6,256 nt of DNA from Clostridiales bacterium DTU092 (GTDB lineage: Bacteria > Bacillota > Clostridia > Caldicoprobacterales > Caldicoprobacteraceae), in assembly GCA_001513505.1 (NCBI GenBank), contig LFTM01000180.1:19569-25824 (forward strand). Direction: 5' to 3'. Every line of letters starts with the position of its first letter. Position 1 is the stretch's first letter. Of the stretch, positions 1 through 5,119 are shown one piece after another. Position numbers and translations under genes: made by a program. The notes beneath the pieces are model-generated. The model was given only the letters and a program-made list of their open reading frames with translations, was not told where the DNA came from and did not search any database.

Positions 1-196
1 AAAGTATATACAAATGTTTATCAGCCAGATTAATAGCCTTACCATCTACAGTGACACTGTCCTTCCGGGGATTCACTTTTACTCCCGGCTCATGTATTAT
101 TTCTCCATTAACCTTTACCCTTCCCTGTCTGATTATATCCTCGCATTTCCTTCTTGGCGCCACCCCGCAGTGTGCCATATATTTTTGCAAGCGCAT
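1..196 (-). CDS. rluB: RluB-type rRNA pseudouridine synthase, N-terminal fragment (cut by the left window edge)
   Basis: The visible 65 residues begin MRLQKYMAHCGVAPRRKCED and form an S4 RNA-binding domain: the LQKYMAHCGVAPRRKCEDII helix pair, then the strand RVKVNG, then a basic loop and a strand VTVDG. The fragment ends at HLYIL, just where family members continue into the LNKPKG segment that opens the catalytic domain. The catalytic Asp is outside the window. RluB/RsuA family enzymes convert a specific uridine of rRNA to pseudouridine; RluB acts on 23S rRNA. The start is the ATG at 194-196, with AGGGAG at 205-210 and 8 nt spacing. Another ATG begins 4 nt upstream (198-200) but is out of frame. 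The assignment to RluB rather than RsuA or RluE rests on the N-terminal match and on general clostridial practice, so the subfamily is less sure than the family. Confidence 0.88.
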   Translation of the reverse strand, partial: MRLQKYMAHCGVAPRRKCEDIIRQGRVKVNGEIIHEPGVKVNPRKDSVTVDGKAINLADKHLYIL

Positions 197-213
197 GCAT
201 AAGTCTCCCTTAC

Positions 214-230
214 AATGATGATTCATCATT
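214..230 (-). repeat. Perfect 7-bp inverted repeat next to the rluB ribosome binding site
   Basis: AATGATG and CATCATT are separated by 3 nt. In the transcript the hairpin would end 3 nt upstream of the AGGGAG site (205-210), close enough to influence ribosome access. It is A/U-rich and weak, so the functional claim is tentative. Confidence 0.35.
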
Positions 231-254
231 TACGTATCATTTATTCTCTGCCGG

Positions 255-280
255 ATAACATGTTATTATTTATTAATAAC
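255..280. repeat. 12-bp palindrome overlapped by a 7-bp inverted repeat in the rluB leader
   Basis: ATAACATGTTAT (255-266) is a perfect palindrome. Its right half is shared with the inverted repeat GTTATTA-tttat-TAATAAC (262-280), so the two structures are mutually exclusive as RNA. This could be a binding site for a dimeric regulator. No regulator is identified. Confidence 0.35.
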
Positions 281-367
281 GCGCACTAAAATAATAAAAC
301 TCCATAATTGCATATTACTTCATAATCATGGACAAACATTTACTTTGTTAATTTTATAACATAATAT

Positions 368-398
368 ATTATAGCACAAATTTTATTTTTCGCATCAA
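368..398 (-). promoter_or_regulatory. Probable sigma-A promoter with extended -10 for rluB
   Basis: On the minus strand a perfect TATAAT (368-373) is preceded by TGC, an extended -10 (374-376). A TTGATG -35-like hexamer lies at 393-398. The spacer is 19 nt, longer than ideal, but the extended -10 can compensate. Initiation would be near 361, giving rluB an untranslated leader of about 165 nt. The region is very AT-rich, so chance matches are a risk. Confidence 0.6.
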
Positions 399-481
399 TA
401 AAATTATTCACTTGAAATAATAACAAAAATGATGGAATAAGATGCATTCACGCAATTTTATTACCATTTATTATAATAAAC

Positions 482-510
482 AATAAAGACGGTGTTCAAC
501 CGTCTTTATT
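482..510 (-). terminator. Intrinsic terminator after ytfJ
   Basis: Positions 482-493 and 499-510 form a perfect 12-bp stem (AATAAAGACGGT / ACCGTCTTTATT) with a 5-nt loop. Read on the minus strand the stem is followed by a U-rich stretch (GTTTATTATAATAAAT). The 5' arm overlaps two bases of the ytfJ TAA stop codon. There is no U-tract in the plus direction, so it serves the cluster that ends with ytfJ. Confidence 0.85.
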
Positions 511-958
511 ACTTAATCTCTTCAGTTGTTATAATTTTTTTGTTTTCTTTTTTTTGACCTATCATGCTTTTAATTTCTTCCAGCAACTGGGGTACCAACT
601 CAACGATACGGTCAGTTGGTGAACTGAATTGAACCGGAAGGAGTCGGATTTTTCCTTCACCTACCACCAGAAATGCAATGGGGTTTACCGAAACACCGGC
701 ACCTGTTCCGCCTGCAAACGGCATTGATGATGGAGCACTGTCTCCGTCACTATTATTTTTACCCTGGCGCTGATCCTTGCTCTTTTCTTTGTATTCACCG
801 CCGCCTGCTACAAATCCAAAAGAAACTTTTGATATTGGAATAATCACACTGCCATCAGCAGTTTGTACTGCATCTCCCACGATAGTATTAACATCGATCA
901 TTTCCTTTATATTTTCCATCGTGGTCTTCATAATGTTTTCAATTGGATGCCCTGGCAA
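509..958 (-). CDS. ytfJ: GerW/YtfJ family sporulation protein
   Basis: Soluble protein of the YtfJ (GerW) family, made during sporulation in Bacillus and linked by mutant phenotype to spore germination; its biochemical role is not established. The family core is clear: HPIENIMKTTMENIKEMIDV near the N-terminus, then NTIVGDAVQTADGSVIIPIS, KVSFGFVAGGGEY, a hydrophilic low-complexity linker (about residues 57-78), a Gly-rich patch PFAGGTGAGVSVNPIAFLVV and a charged Lys-rich tail. I prefer the TTG start at 956-958. It is preceded at 5 nt by AAGGCGGTGA (964-973), which differs at one base from the ideal AAGGAGGTGA, and it gives the short family-like start M-P-G-H-P-I-E. A GTG at 965-967 would add three residues but has a badly placed ribosome site. 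The gene overlaps the DUF2953 gene by 20 bp, a pairing also seen as ytfI-ytfJ in Bacillus. The product is 149 aa, a normal length. Confidence 0.92.
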   Translation of the reverse strand: MPGHPIENIMKTTMENIKEMIDVNTIVGDAVQTADGSVIIPISKVSFGFVAGGGEYKEKSKDQRQGKNNSDGDSAPSSMPFAGGTGAGVSVNPIAFLVVGEGKIRLLPVQFSSPTDRIVELVPQLLEEIKSMIGQKKENKKIITTEEIK

Positions 959-1571
959 TCCTTTCACCGCCTTTTATTTTTTCTGCTATTTTCTGTATTC
1001 CAACAATTATAATATGTCCTAATTTAAAAACGATTATGCAGTTAGCTTCCAGTTCAAAAATCTCCTTGTCAAATACAGGGACCACAATTATACTTTGATT
1101 TTCCAAGTTATATATATTTTTGAGATGACACAATATTATAGAAGAAAGGGAGTAAAGGCCTGCCGTCAATAGAGCTGTATGGGCAGCATCACCGGTTCCG
1201 ATTTGAGCCACCAATGAAAAATCTCTGACTTTTATTTTATCCTTTATGTATTTTAGGTAATTATTATTATCATGAAACGACCGGAATCTTCTTTTTACCA
1301 GTTCAAACAAACCCTTATCAAGTACATGGGACTTTTTAAGAGAATAGGTTTTCCTTTTCTCTATTGAATATAAACGTATGTTTTTAAGCTGAAGTTCTTT
1401 TCTATATTCAATATGAACAGATCCGCTTAATGTCCGTATAACCAAAAAAGAGCCGTTTATACCCTCCCGAACGGTGATTTTTATCTCCAGCTTAACTGTG
1501 ATTAAACATATCAGAATAAGAAGTATAGAAACAATAAGCAGAATAAAAAACAAAATCACGAGCAAACACAT
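939..1571 (-). CDS. DUF2953 domain membrane protein (YtfI-like)
   Basis: 210-aa protein of unknown function. A single strongly hydrophobic N-terminal segment (about residues 2-25) should anchor it in the membrane. The rest is a mainly soluble, basic domain with short beta-type stretches. The segment around residues 119-146, VAQIGTGDAAHTALLTAG, is the conserved DUF2953 signature as I recall it: Gly/Ala-rich with a small helix after an amphipathic strand. In Bacillus the equivalent gene (ytfI) also sits directly before ytfJ, so a shared role in the forespore or in spore formation is a fair inference. The start ATG (1569-1571) is the only reasonable one because an in-frame stop lies about 25 nt upstream. 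It lacks a good Shine-Dalgarno sequence: only GGG adjoins it, and AGAGAA sits in the arm of an upstream hairpin. It overlaps ytfJ by 20 bp at the 3' end. Confidence 0.8.
   Translation of the reverse strand: MCLLVILFFILLIVSILLILICLITVKLEIKITVREGINGSFLVIRTLSGSVHIEYRKELQLKNIRLYSIEKRKTYSLKKSHVLDKGLFELVKRRFRSFHDNNNYLKYIKDKIKVRDFSLVAQIGTGDAAHTALLTAGLYSLSSIILCHLKNIYNLENQSIIVVPVFDKEIFELEANCIIVFKLGHIIIVGIQKIAEKIKGGERIARASN
964..973 (-). promoter_or_regulatory. ytfJ ribosome binding site (decides a TTG start)
   Basis: AAGGCGGTGA lies inside the 3' end of the DUF2953 gene, 5 nt before TTG 956-958. It overlaps the alternative GTG start at 965-967, which makes that start unlikely. Its position implies coupling with translation of the upstream gene. 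Confidence 0.6.
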
Positions 1572-1577
1572 CCCATA

Positions 1578-1616
1578 TATTTTTTCTCTATTTTTTCACC
1601 ATATAGAGAAAAAATA
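1578..1616 (-). repeat. Perfect 14-bp inverted repeat between scpB and the DUF2953 gene
   Basis: Positions 1578-1591 and 1603-1616 are exact reverse complements (TATTTTTTCTCTAT / ATAGAGAAAAAATA) with an 11-nt loop. No U-tract follows on either strand, so it is a poor terminator. Its 3' arm in the transcript contains the only purine-rich stretch (AGAGAA) upstream of the DUF2953 start and ends 6 nt before the ATG. It may therefore limit ribosome access, act as an mRNA processing or stability element, or be a protein site. Confidence 0.6.
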
Positions 1617-1630
1617 CATGGATAGCAACT

Positions 1631-2152
1631 TTATGCAATTTCTTCTTCGTCCAGTGGCGGTAAATCCTGAATACAGGAAAGTCCGAAACTCTTTAGAAAA
1701 GTATCTGTAGTACCATAGAGTTTTGGCCTCCCGGGGGCATCCAGCCTGCCTACTTCCTGAATAAGATTTTTTTCCAGCAGTACGGTAATGGAATAGTCAC
1801 ACTTAACACCCCGGAGCTGTTCAATATCCGCTTTGGTTACGGGTTGTTTATATGCAATTATGGTCAGCGTTTCAAGACAGGCCTTTGATAGGCTCTGTTC
1901 CCTGTCGATACCGGTAAATTTTTTAATATAGTCTGCATATTCGGGACGTGTAACCAACTGATAGGCATCTTCAACTTTTATTACCAGAAGACCTCTGTTT
2001 TGTTCTGTAAAACTCCTGCTCATATCTGCCATAAGCTCTTCGGCTTGTTTTATATCAATATCCAATAACTTAGAAATATCCTTTATAGATACCGGTTCTC
2101 CGGAAATAAACAGTATAGCCTCAATAATTGCCATCATCTCGTTTTTCTCCAT
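1631..2152 (-). CDS. scpB: Segregation and condensation protein B
   Basis: ScpB is the dimeric accessory subunit of the Smc-ScpAB condensin; it binds the central linker of the ScpA kleisin and is needed for chromosome compaction and segregation. The protein shows the two winged-helix domains of the family. The first is about residues 6-80, opening with the characteristic AIIEAILFISGEPVS. The second is about 91-160, with LETLTIIAYKQPVTKADIEQ, an RGV turn and the hallmark GRPKLYGTT at 141-149. The C-terminal tail is acidic (PPLDEEEIA). At 173 aa it is slightly short but complete. The start ATG has GAGGAAGGGA at 2158-2167 with 5 nt spacing. It overlaps the scpA 3' end by 19 bp, which fits coupled translation of subunits of one complex. 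A 59-nt gap with a hairpin follows. Confidence 0.97.
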   Translation of the reverse strand: MEKNEMMAIIEAILFISGEPVSIKDISKLLDIDIKQAEELMADMSRSFTEQNRGLLVIKVEDAYQLVTRPEYADYIKKFTGIDREQSLSKACLETLTIIAYKQPVTKADIEQLRGVKCDYSITVLLEKNLIQEVGRLDAPGRPKLYGTTDTFLKSFGLSCIQDLPPLDEEEIA

Positions 2153-2877
2153 TTTAATCCCTTCCTCTGTATCATAAAATCTGAGAACGGTTTATGTTGC
2201 TTTACTTCTATCCATCCCTTATTTACCATCTCCAGCAGTGCTATAAATGTAACAACTATGTTTAACCGGCTTCTCTTTTTATCAATAAGTTCGGAAAACA
2301 ACATTTTGCTTCGCCGGTACAACATCACCCTAATCTGCCTTATCCTGCTCTTCAACGATATACGCTCATGTTTTACAGGACGGATTTCAGCAGATGATTT
2401 TATATTTTTCGGTCTGTCCAGCAGTTCCAGCATTGTTTTTGCCATATCGTATTTTGTAATATTGGTAAACTTAACATCGGATTCACCAATATCCACAACT
2501 TCCTCCGGAAGTTTGCTGTATCTTTTGGAGTAAATCATATATCTCTTAAAAAGTTCATCGCTTGCATCTTTAAATTTTTTGTATTCCTTTAATTTTTCGA
2601 TTAGCTGTTGTTGTGGATCAACTTCTTCCTCATCGTCTTCAGGAAGCGTTTGAGGCAAAAGTTTTCTGGATTTTATATGTATCAGGGTTGCAGCCATTAC
2701 TATAAATTCGCTGGCAACCTCTATGTCAAAAACCTCCATTTGATGCAAATAATCCAAATATTGGGAGGTAATATCGGATATTGAAATATCCTCTATGTTT
2801 AACTTTGATTTTGAGATAAGATGAAGAAGAAGGTCCAACGGCCCTTCAAAAACATTCAGTTTGACTTGGTATGTCAC
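2134..2877 (-). CDS. scpA: Segregation and condensation protein A (kleisin)
   Basis: ScpA is the kleisin that bridges the two head domains of an Smc dimer, with ScpB bound to its middle. The N-terminal helical domain that contacts the Smc neck carries the family signature FEGPLDLLLHLISK at residues 10-23, followed by IEDISISDITSQYLDYL. An acidic linker (PEDDEEEVDPQQQ, about residues 79-91) leads into the ScpB-binding middle. The C-terminal winged helix (about 175-247) includes MLFSELIDKKRSRLNIVVTFIALLEM. The 247-aa length is typical. The start is GTG at 2875-2877, with AGGAAGGGG at 2885-2893 and 7 nt spacing. An ATG two bases upstream (2879-2881) is out of frame. It begins 20 nt after the M50 protease stop and overlaps scpB by 19 bp, so the three genes are very probably co-transcribed. 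Confidence 0.97.
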   Translation of the reverse strand: MTYQVKLNVFEGPLDLLLHLISKSKLNIEDISISDITSQYLDYLHQMEVFDIEVASEFIVMAATLIHIKSRKLLPQTLPEDDEEEVDPQQQLIEKLKEYKKFKDASDELFKRYMIYSKRYSKLPEEVVDIGESDVKFTNITKYDMAKTMLELLDRPKNIKSSAEIRPVKHERISLKSRIRQIRVMLYRRSKMLFSELIDKKRSRLNIVVTFIALLEMVNKGWIEVKQHKPFSDFMIQRKGLKWRKTR

Positions 2878-2897
2878 CCATATACCCCTTCCTTTTT

Positions 2898-3530
2898 TTA
2901 TTGCAGCAAAAACAAAACATATCCCTGTAATCGCATTAAGCGGGTATATATCAGGTTGGCCGGTATACCGACAATTATATCAAAAAGCCCCAAAAAGATA
3001 AATATAAAGAGAACAAGCAAACCATATCGTTCGTAATTCCAAAAAAACCTTATATTTTTTCTATAAAACAGCTCCCTCACAATACGATAGCCATCAAAAG
3101 GGGGTATTGGAATCAGGTTTAATATAGCAAATACTATGTTTAAGTATATTACACGATTTACTATATTCCATAAGATACCTAAATCGTTGACAAACAATTG
3201 AATTAGGATAAGTATTATAATAGTAATAACAGCCAATATCATATTTGCAGCAGGCCCGGCAAACGAAACAATAATATTACCCATCCTTTTGTTTTTAAAA
3301 TTAGAGGGATTAACCTGCACCGGTTTTGCCCATCCAAAACCAAACAGAGCAAACATAATAAAACCAAGCCAATCCACATGAGCCAGAGGGTCAAGAGTAA
3401 GCCTGCCAAGGTTTTTTGGGGTAGGATCGCCAAGACGGTGTGCACTGTATGCGTGGGCAAACTCATGAAAAGTAATAGCTAAAAATACCGCAGGTAAGCT
3501 TAATAATATCTCAATCAAATTTATACGCAT
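2898..3530 (-). CDS. Site-2 protease family membrane metalloprotease (peptidase M50)
   Basis: Integral membrane zinc protease of the site-2 protease (M50, YwhC-like) family; these cut proteins within the membrane, but the substrate here is unknown. The zinc site is intact: HEFAH at residues 22-26 in the first membrane helix, and the distal NLIPIPPFDG at 138-147 supplying the third ligand Asp146. GPAAN (92-96) matches the conserved G-P-x-x-N of the family. Further hydrophobic helices lie at about 98-113, 123-140 and 168-190. The chosen start ATG (3528-3530) has an ideal GGAGG at 3539-3543, 8 nt upstream. An ATG further out (3543-3545) would add five residues, but it overlaps that ribosome site and has none of its own. 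The product is 210 aa, normal for this compact subfamily. Next to scpA in many clostridia, it is the first gene of this five-gene cluster; no functional link to condensin is known to me. Confidence 0.94.
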   Translation of the reverse strand: MRINLIEILLSLPAVFLAITFHEFAHAYSAHRLGDPTPKNLGRLTLDPLAHVDWLGFIMFALFGFGWAKPVQVNPSNFKNKRMGNIIVSFAGPAANMILAVITIIILILIQLFVNDLGILWNIVNRVIYLNIVFAILNLIPIPPFDGYRIVRELFYRKNIRFFWNYERYGLLVLFIFIFLGLFDIIVGIPANLIYTRLMRLQGYVLFLLQ

Positions 3531-3538
3531 TAAATATT

Positions 3539-3543
3539 CCTCC
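3539..3543 (-). promoter_or_regulatory. Ribosome binding site that fixes the M50 protease start
   Basis: GGAGG on the minus strand sits 8 nt before ATG 3528-3530. The upstream in-frame ATG (3543-3545) shares a base with it and has no purine-rich site of its own. Confidence 0.85.
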
Positions 3544-3660
3544 ATTTAATATTTCATATGTCGTAGATCAACAGAATTTTTTCATCCTGACTTTTCTAAA
3601 GCTATTGTACATTATTTCCTGTTATTATGAAACCCCCTATGCTATTGTTTTGATATCTTG

Positions 3661-3689
3661 ATTATGTCACGATAGGTATAATCTGGCAA
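3661..3689 (-). promoter_or_regulatory. Sigma-A type promoter of the M50-scpA-scpB-DUF2953-ytfJ cluster
   Basis: TTGCCA (3684-3689) and CATAAT (3661-3666) are separated by exactly 17 nt, and TGA directly before the -10 gives an extended -10. Initiation is expected near 3654, leaving a leader of about 125 nt before the M50 start. The promoter begins immediately after the dacF terminator U-tract, so the five downstream genes should be a separate transcription unit of vegetative type. Confidence 0.75.
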
Positions 3690-3703
3690 GGTTTACATTA
3701 AAA

Positions 3704-3735
3704 AATAAAATGGACCGATACCGATCCATTTTATT
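3704..3735 (-). terminator. Intrinsic terminator after dacF
   Basis: Arms 3704-3717 and 3722-3735 pair over 14 bp with one G-U wobble and a 4-nt loop; the outer 11 bp (AATAAAATGGA / TCCATTTTATT) are perfect. Read on the minus strand, the stem runs into TTTTATTTTTTAAT, a strong U-tract. It lies about 80 nt past the dacF stop. The rest of the gap between dacF and the next promoter (3736-3816) shows nothing else. Confidence 0.88.
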
Positions 3736-3816
3736 ATACGCATTAATACTTTATTATGCACACAATGGAAATTAAACGTCATTTAATCCCATAATAAAGG
3801 AATTGATTTGAACATC

Positions 3817-5004
3817 CTACCTATCGCTTTCAGTTTTTTTTAACCAGTTCTGGAACAGCTTGCCGAAATAATCAAATACACCTGCAACTTCTACTGTTTC
3901 TCCCGCAACTATGTCCACTTCACCTATCTTTTTTCCATTGCTGGTCACCATCAATACACCGATCTTCTGTCCCTTTTCCACTGGGGCCTTTAACGGTTGC
4001 TGCAGTTCAACCTCTCGTTTAAAGTCCTTCGGCTCCTCCTTCATCTTAAGCGCTGACAGATTATCTCCTGCCAATCCGGTTATGCTGCTTTTTTTGCCCC
4101 CCGTTACAGCTATCTCTTTTTCAATAACCTGTTTTTTTTTCACTACTAATACCGAATCATAGTTTGCAAAACCATAATCCATAAGTTTTCTTGCTTCATC
4201 AAACCTTATTTGCGAGCTCGGGGCACCCAAAATAACTGCTATAAGTCTTAAACCTCCACGTTTTGCGCTTGCTGATATACAGTGTCCCGCCTCTTCGGTA
4301 TATCCGGTTTTTACACCATCACATCCATCATAGAATCTTACCAACCTGTTTGTATTAACCAGCATGGTTTCTCCATCTCTCATATAATCAAGCCAGATTG
4401 TGCTCCATTTAAAAAAATCCGGATGTTTGAGCAGCTCTCTGCTCATAATAGCCGTATCATAGGCAGTTGTATAATGGTTATCAGAAGGTAAACCGGTACA
4501 GTTGGAAAAATGGGTATTGTTCATTCCCAATTCTTTTGCCCGCTGATTCATCTTGTTTACAAATGCTTCATGGCTTCCGCTGATTTTCTCGGCCAAAGCA
4601 ACACTTCCATCGTTGGCAGATGCAACAATAACAGCCTCCAGAATAGTTGATACAGGAAATGTTTCACCAACATCAAGAAAAACCGTGGAACCGCCCATGC
4701 TTGCGGCATGCTCGCTGACACTGATAGTGTCATCCAATTTTAACCTGCCATCTTCAAGCGCTTCCATAGCCAGTAATAGCGTCATGATCTTCGTAATGCT
4801 GGCCATAGGACGTTTTTCATGTGAATTTTTTTCATACAGAATACTACCAGTCTCATAATCCATTAAAAGAGCAGATTTTGACTGTATGTTAAAAGGAAGT
4901 TCCTCAGCCGGTTCCGTCAATGCTGCCGCACTAACGTGAGAAGGCAAAAGCAGTAATATTGCAAATAGCCAGGGAAGTATAATGCGTTTCAAAGTATCCA
5001 ACAT
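3817..5004 (-). CDS. dacF: D-alanyl-D-alanine carboxypeptidase (DacF-type penicillin-binding protein)
   Basis: Low-molecular-weight penicillin-binding protein (peptidase S11) that removes the terminal D-Ala from peptidoglycan stem peptides outside the membrane. A signal peptide is clear: KR, a hydrophobic stretch (about residues 8-20), then HVSA-AA as cleavage site. All three active-site motifs are present: S69-I-T-K72 (acylated Ser), S129-A-N131 and K232-T-G234. The C-terminal beta domain (about 283-375) ends in an amphipathic helix, FDYFGKLFQNWLKK, of the membrane-anchoring type. Length is about 395 aa, normal. AGGAGG at 5009-5014 excludes the far upstream ATG at 5047-5049 and favours ATG 5002-5004 (4 nt spacing); ATG 5005-5007 or TTG 4999-5001 are possible. 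DacF in Bacillus is forespore-specific and lies beside spoIIA; here it follows punA and ends at a terminator. The exact DacF rather than DacA/DacB identity leans on this context. Confidence 0.93.
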   Translation of the reverse strand: MLDTLKRIILPWLFAILLLLPSHVSAAALTEPAEELPFNIQSKSALLMDYETGSILYEKNSHEKRPMASITKIMTLLLAMEALEDGRLKLDDTISVSEHAASMGGSTVFLDVGETFPVSTILEAVIVASANDGSVALAEKISGSHEAFVNKMNQRAKELGMNNTHFSNCTGLPSDNHYTTAYDTAIMSRELLKHPDFFKWSTIWLDYMRDGETMLVNTNRLVRFYDGCDGVKTGYTEEAGHCISASAKRGGLRLIAVILGAPSSQIRFDEARKLMDYGFANYDSVLVVKKKQVIEKEIAVTGGKKSSITGLAGDNLSALKMKEEPKDFKREVELQQPLKAPVEKGQKIGVLMVTSNGKKIGEVDIVAGETVEVAGVFDYFGKLFQNWLKKTESDR

Positions 5005-5007
5005 CAT

Positions 5008-5061
5008 CCCTCCTATGATAAGAAAGTCATCTGTGATTATGTTTTCCATTGTATAGGAGGG
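5008..5061 (-). promoter_or_regulatory. Possible RNA hairpin masking the dacF Shine-Dalgarno sequence
   Basis: In the minus-strand transcript CCCTCCTAT (5053-5061) is an exact 9-nt complement of ATAGGAGGG (5008-5016), which contains the whole dacF ribosome binding site. The arms are 36 nt apart and three of every four pairs in the core are G-C rich, so pairing would hide the site. A -10-like TATACAAT (5048-5055) overlaps the upstream arm; a transcript starting from it, near 5041, would lack that arm. The inverted repeat is directly visible; its function is inferred. Confidence 0.5.
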
Positions 5062-5119
5062 TTATTCACCTAAAAAGCCTGTATTAACTTTGATTGAACA
5101 TTATATAAGGTTTTCAGTC

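Larger units (their letters stand above)
197..481 (-). other. AT-rich intergenic region and long rluB leader, no gene
   Basis: This 285-nt stretch separates the ytfJ terminator from rluB. No open reading frame with a credible ribosome binding site is present on either strand. Downstream of the promoter it holds three exact symmetric elements: a 12-bp palindrome ATAACATGTTAT (255-266), an overlapping inverted repeat GTTATTA/TAATAAC (262-268 and 274-280, 5-nt loop), and AATGATG/CATCATT (214-220 and 224-230, 3-nt loop). The last ends 3 nt from the rluB ribosome binding site. I recognise no known riboswitch or T-box motif. The elements could be operators or weak RNA hairpins, or a by-product of the base composition. 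Confidence 0.5.

Noticed and set aside
14..202. Plus-strand open frame of 62 codons over the rluB region
   Set aside because: It lies antisense to a clear S4-domain coding sequence and resembles no family I know.
285..338. Minus-strand 17-codon frame (MFVHDYEVICNYGVLLF) in the rluB leader
   Set aside because: There is no ribosome binding site in front of it, and such short frames are expected by chance.
3239..3466. Minus-strand frame of 75 codons inside the M50 gene
   Set aside because: It is an alternate frame within a gene whose zinc-site motifs are intact; Leu-rich composition is a frame artefact.
3543..3545. ATG at 3543-3545 as the M50 protease start
   Set aside because: It overlaps the GGAGG that serves ATG 3528-3530 and has no site of its own.
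3568..3612. A 14-codon minus-strand frame (MYNSFRKVRMKKFC) in the leader of the M50 gene, with AGGAA upstream
   Set aside because: The AGGAA is only 3 nt from the ATG, the peptide is too short to judge and nothing else (repeated regulatory codons, attenuator hairpin) supports a leader peptide.
3601..3648. Direct repeat GCTATTGT at 3601-3608 and 3641-3648, exactly 40 nt apart, downstream of the M50 promoter
   Set aside because: Eight bases in AT-rich DNA, with no dyad symmetry and no third copy; not enough to call an operator.
5047..5049. ATG at 5047-5049 as the dacF start
   Set aside because: It has no ribosome binding site (pyrimidine-rich CCCTCCT lies upstream) and would add a polar segment before the signal peptide, whereas AGGAGG directly precedes the ATG pair at 5002-5007.
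5008..5119. A forespore sigma F or sigma G promoter directly before dacF, as expected from Bacillus
   Set aside because: I looked for GYATA/GG-type and TGAATA/CATACTA-type pairs. GGTGAATAA and TATACAAT are partial matches only, and neither has a correctly spaced partner.
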